NCBI RefSeq assembly: GCF_015905305.1
Contig: NZ_JADZLQ010000002.1
Coordinates: 434,001-498,000 of the forward strand
DNA from: Pinirhizobacter soli
GTDB taxonomy: Bacteria; Pseudomonadota; Gammaproteobacteria; Xanthomonadales; Rhodanobacteraceae
Direction: 5' to 3'
Length of the DNA: 64,000 nt
Shown here in pieces: positions 62,574 to 64,000 of the stretch (positions are counted from its first letter, which is position 1; every line of letters starts with the position of its first letter). The notes beneath the pieces are model-generated. The model saw nothing but the letters and a program-made list of their open reading frames with translations. It did no database searches and was not told the origin of the DNA. The translations under genes and the position numbers were made by a program.

Positions 62574-63692
62574 GTGAATTCCGACTCGCTCAAGCAACGC
62601 GCCCGCGACCTGCTTGCCCAGGCCGGGGTAGCCATCGACGGCCCCGACCCGACGGACCTTCGCGTCCACCATGAAGGCTTCTATGCACGGGTGTTCGCCC
62701 ACGGCACCCTGGGCCTGGGCGAAAGCTACATGGACGGCTGGTGGGATGCCGCCGACCTTGCCGGCTTCTTCACCCGGGTGCTGCGCGCGAACCTCGACGA
62801 CGCGCTTACCACCATCGATACCCTGCTCGCCCACCTGAAGGCGCGCCTGATCAACGTGCAGCGCGGTGCCCACGCCTGGGAGGTGGGCAGGCGCCACTAC
62901 GACCTGGGCAACGATCTGTTCGCCGCCATGCTCGGCAAGCGCCTGGTGTATTCGTGCGGTTACTGGGCGCGGGCCCAGGACCTGGACCAGGCCCAGGAAG
63001 ACAAGCTGGACCTCATCTGTCGAAAGCTTAACCTCAAGCCCGGCCAGCGCGTGCTGGACGTGGGCTGCGGCTGGGGCGAGGCGTTGAAATTCGCAGCCGA
63101 ACGCTACGGCGTGGCAGGCGTGGGCATCACCGTGTCCGCCGAGCAGGCGGCTTACTCCCGCGAACTATGCGCCGGCCTTCCGATCGAGATCCGCCTGCAG
63201 GACTACCGTGAAGTCGATGAGCGCTTCGATGCCGTCCTTTCGGTGGGCATGTTCGAACACGTCGGCGCGAAGAACCATCGCGCCTGGTTCGAAATGGCGC
63301 GGCGTTGCGTTATCGACGATGGCCTGGTGCTGCTGCATAGCATCGGATCGCATGCCACCGTGACGCGTCCGGACCCGTGGATCGACCGTTACATCTTCCC
63401 CAATTCACTCATTCCCAATGCATCGCAGGTGGCGCACGCGCTGGAGGGATTGTTCGTGGTGGAGGACTGGCACAACTTCGGTGCCGACTACGACCTCACC
63501 CTGCAGGCCTGGCGGGCCAACTTCGACGCCGCCTGGCCTGCGTTACACGGCCGCTACGATGAGCGCTTCCGCAGGATGTGGTTGTTCTACCTGTCGTGCT
63601 CGGCGGCGATCTTCCGCAGCCGGCGCGACCAGCTCTGGCAGCTTACCCTGAGCCCCCGCGGCGTCATGGGTGGTTTTCGGGTGCCGCGTTAG
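62574..63692 (+). CDS. cfa: Cyclopropane-fatty-acyl-phospholipid synthase
   Basis: A 372-residue enzyme that methylates double bonds of membrane phospholipid acyl chains with SAM. The N-terminal lipid-interacting domain has HGTLGLGESYMDGWWD. The methyltransferase domain has AHYDLGNDLF-like RHYDLGNDLFAAML, VYSCGYWA, LDVGCGWGEALKFAAERYGV (SAM loop), and SVGMFEHVG; the C-terminal part has WRANFDAAWPAL. The start is GTG 62574. The length matches E. coli Cfa (382). Confidence 0.95.
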   Translation: MNSDSLKQRARDLLAQAGVAIDGPDPTDLRVHHEGFYARVFAHGTLGLGESYMDGWWDAADLAGFFTRVLRANLDDALTTIDTLLAHLKARLINVQRGAHAWEVGRRHYDLGNDLFAAMLGKRLVYSCGYWARAQDLDQAQEDKLDLICRKLNLKPGQRVLDVGCGWGEALKFAAERYGVAGVGITVSAEQAAYSRELCAGLPIEIRLQDYREVDERFDAVLSVGMFEHVGAKNHRAWFEMARRCVIDDGLVLLHSIGSHATVTRPDPWIDRYIFPNSLIPNASQVAHALEGLFVVEDWHNFGADYDLTLQAWRANFDAAWPALHGRYDERFRRMWLFYLSCSAAIFRSRRDQLWQLTLSPRGVMGGFRVPR

Positions 63693-64000
63693 GCCGCGCC
63701 ACGGCGTACATCTGCCAGGCGATCTTCTTCAACAGCGCCTGGCGATCGTCACCTTCGACGTAAAGGTCGAAATGCGTGCGGCCCTCGATGAACTGGACGC
63801 TCGAGGTCGCGTGCAGGGCGTCGAGTGTGTCCTTCAAGCGGTGCGCGGCGCCGTCGAGGTAGAACGTATCGGCGGTACCGACATAGACGTGGATCTTGCC
63901 GTCGAGGTCGCTCTTCAGCGTCGGCCAGTCGCGCTTCAGGCGATAGGCGATGTCGAAGTGATCGCGCCAGTACGCCACCACCGCAGGATCCACGTTGCCG
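63664..64000 (-). CDS. Putative esterase, C-terminal part (cut by window edge)
   Basis: Only the last about 110 residues are visible on the minus strand; the frame runs on past the edge. The segment YWRDHFDIAYRLKRDWPTLK, then GKIHVYVGTADTFYLDGAAHRL and FIEGRTHFDLY looks like the C-terminal third of alpha/beta-hydrolase-fold putative esterases, with the late Asp and His of the triad. The nucleophile is outside. Its end overlaps the end of cfa by 29 bases on the opposite strand. Confidence 0.65.
   Translation of the reverse strand, partial: GNVDPAVVAYWRDHFDIAYRLKRDWPTLKSDLDGKIHVYVGTADTFYLDGAAHRLKDTLDALHATSSVQFIEGRTHFDLYVEGDDRQALLKKIAWQMYAVARPNAAPENHP

Noticed and set aside
1-64000. CRISPR array, tRNA, rRNA, insertion sequence or integrated element
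   Set aside because: Gaps are short, no spaced direct repeats, no cloverleaf-like stretch, and no transposase or integrase product was seen.

Overview
The window reads as a chromosomal segment of a high-GC gammaproteobacterium of the order Xanthomonadales, most like the Rhodanobacteraceae (Luteibacter/Dyella type). The evidence is indirect: strong GC bias with long antisense reading frames, a Xanthomonas-type copLAB copper cluster, NAD-type isocitrate dehydrogenase, a phoB-phoR-ppk-ppx block, Bpt-type aminoacyl transferase, RlmKL, Slp and Mfd, and the gene order folC-SPOR-cvpA-purF. No rRNA, tRNA, CRISPR array, integrase, transposase or phage gene was seen. Coding density is very high; no gene-free stretch exceeds about 200 bases. 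Many genes overlap by the four bases ATGA, and several use GTG or TTG starts.

Layout. 1-5,400: a DMT transporter cut by the edge, a LysR regulator, an ABC exporter, an AraC regulator with a VOC protein, a small secreted protein, and a Pr6Pr-type membrane protein coupled to a periplasmic M1 peptidase. 5,400-11,100: M1 peptidase, isocitrate dehydrogenase, a glutaredoxin/AhpD-like pair, and a BepA-like M48 protease. 11,100-17,000: phosphate block phoB, phoR, ppk, ppx behind a Pho box. 17,000-19,800: secreted cyclophilin, lpxH, a potassium channel with a zinc-ribbon tail, and a small orphan. 19,800-25,000 (minus strand): folC, SPOR protein, cvpA, purF, DUF455. 25,000-28,000 (minus): copL-like, copA, copB, directly in front of folC. 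28,000-34,000: rlmJ, slp, a CDF transporter, mfd. 34,000-37,300: ergothioneine genes egtB-egtD, a DUF6491-like protein and a Gly/Tyr/His-rich secreted protein around a bidirectional terminator. 37,300-45,400: rlmKL with a small hydrolase, an AmpD-like amidase, tesB, a DUF2007-like protein, bpt, a glutamate-synthase-like FMN protein and purT. 45,500-48,150: secreted transglutaminase-like protein, SPFH membrane protein and a 58-residue Arc-type ribbon-helix-helix protein. 48,150-54,200: DUF423, SCO, PCu(A)C, CtaG-like, and a GldA/F/G-like ABC system. 54,200-57,750: SRPBCC protein and a NarL/DesK-type two-component pair. 57,800-64,000: GNAT, minC, minD, minE, a HExxH protein, a Bcr-type MFS pump, crcB, a cyclopropane-fatty-acid synthase and a cut esterase.

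The most interesting unit is the SPFH plus Arc-like pair. Its upstream region carries two GATATC elements exactly 11 bp apart, overlapping a plausible promoter. That is what an autoregulating ribbon-helix-helix repressor would be expected to use. Two separate copper modules (copLAB for resistance; SCO/PCuAC/CtaG for oxidase metallation) and several genes that look leaderless are also worth attention.
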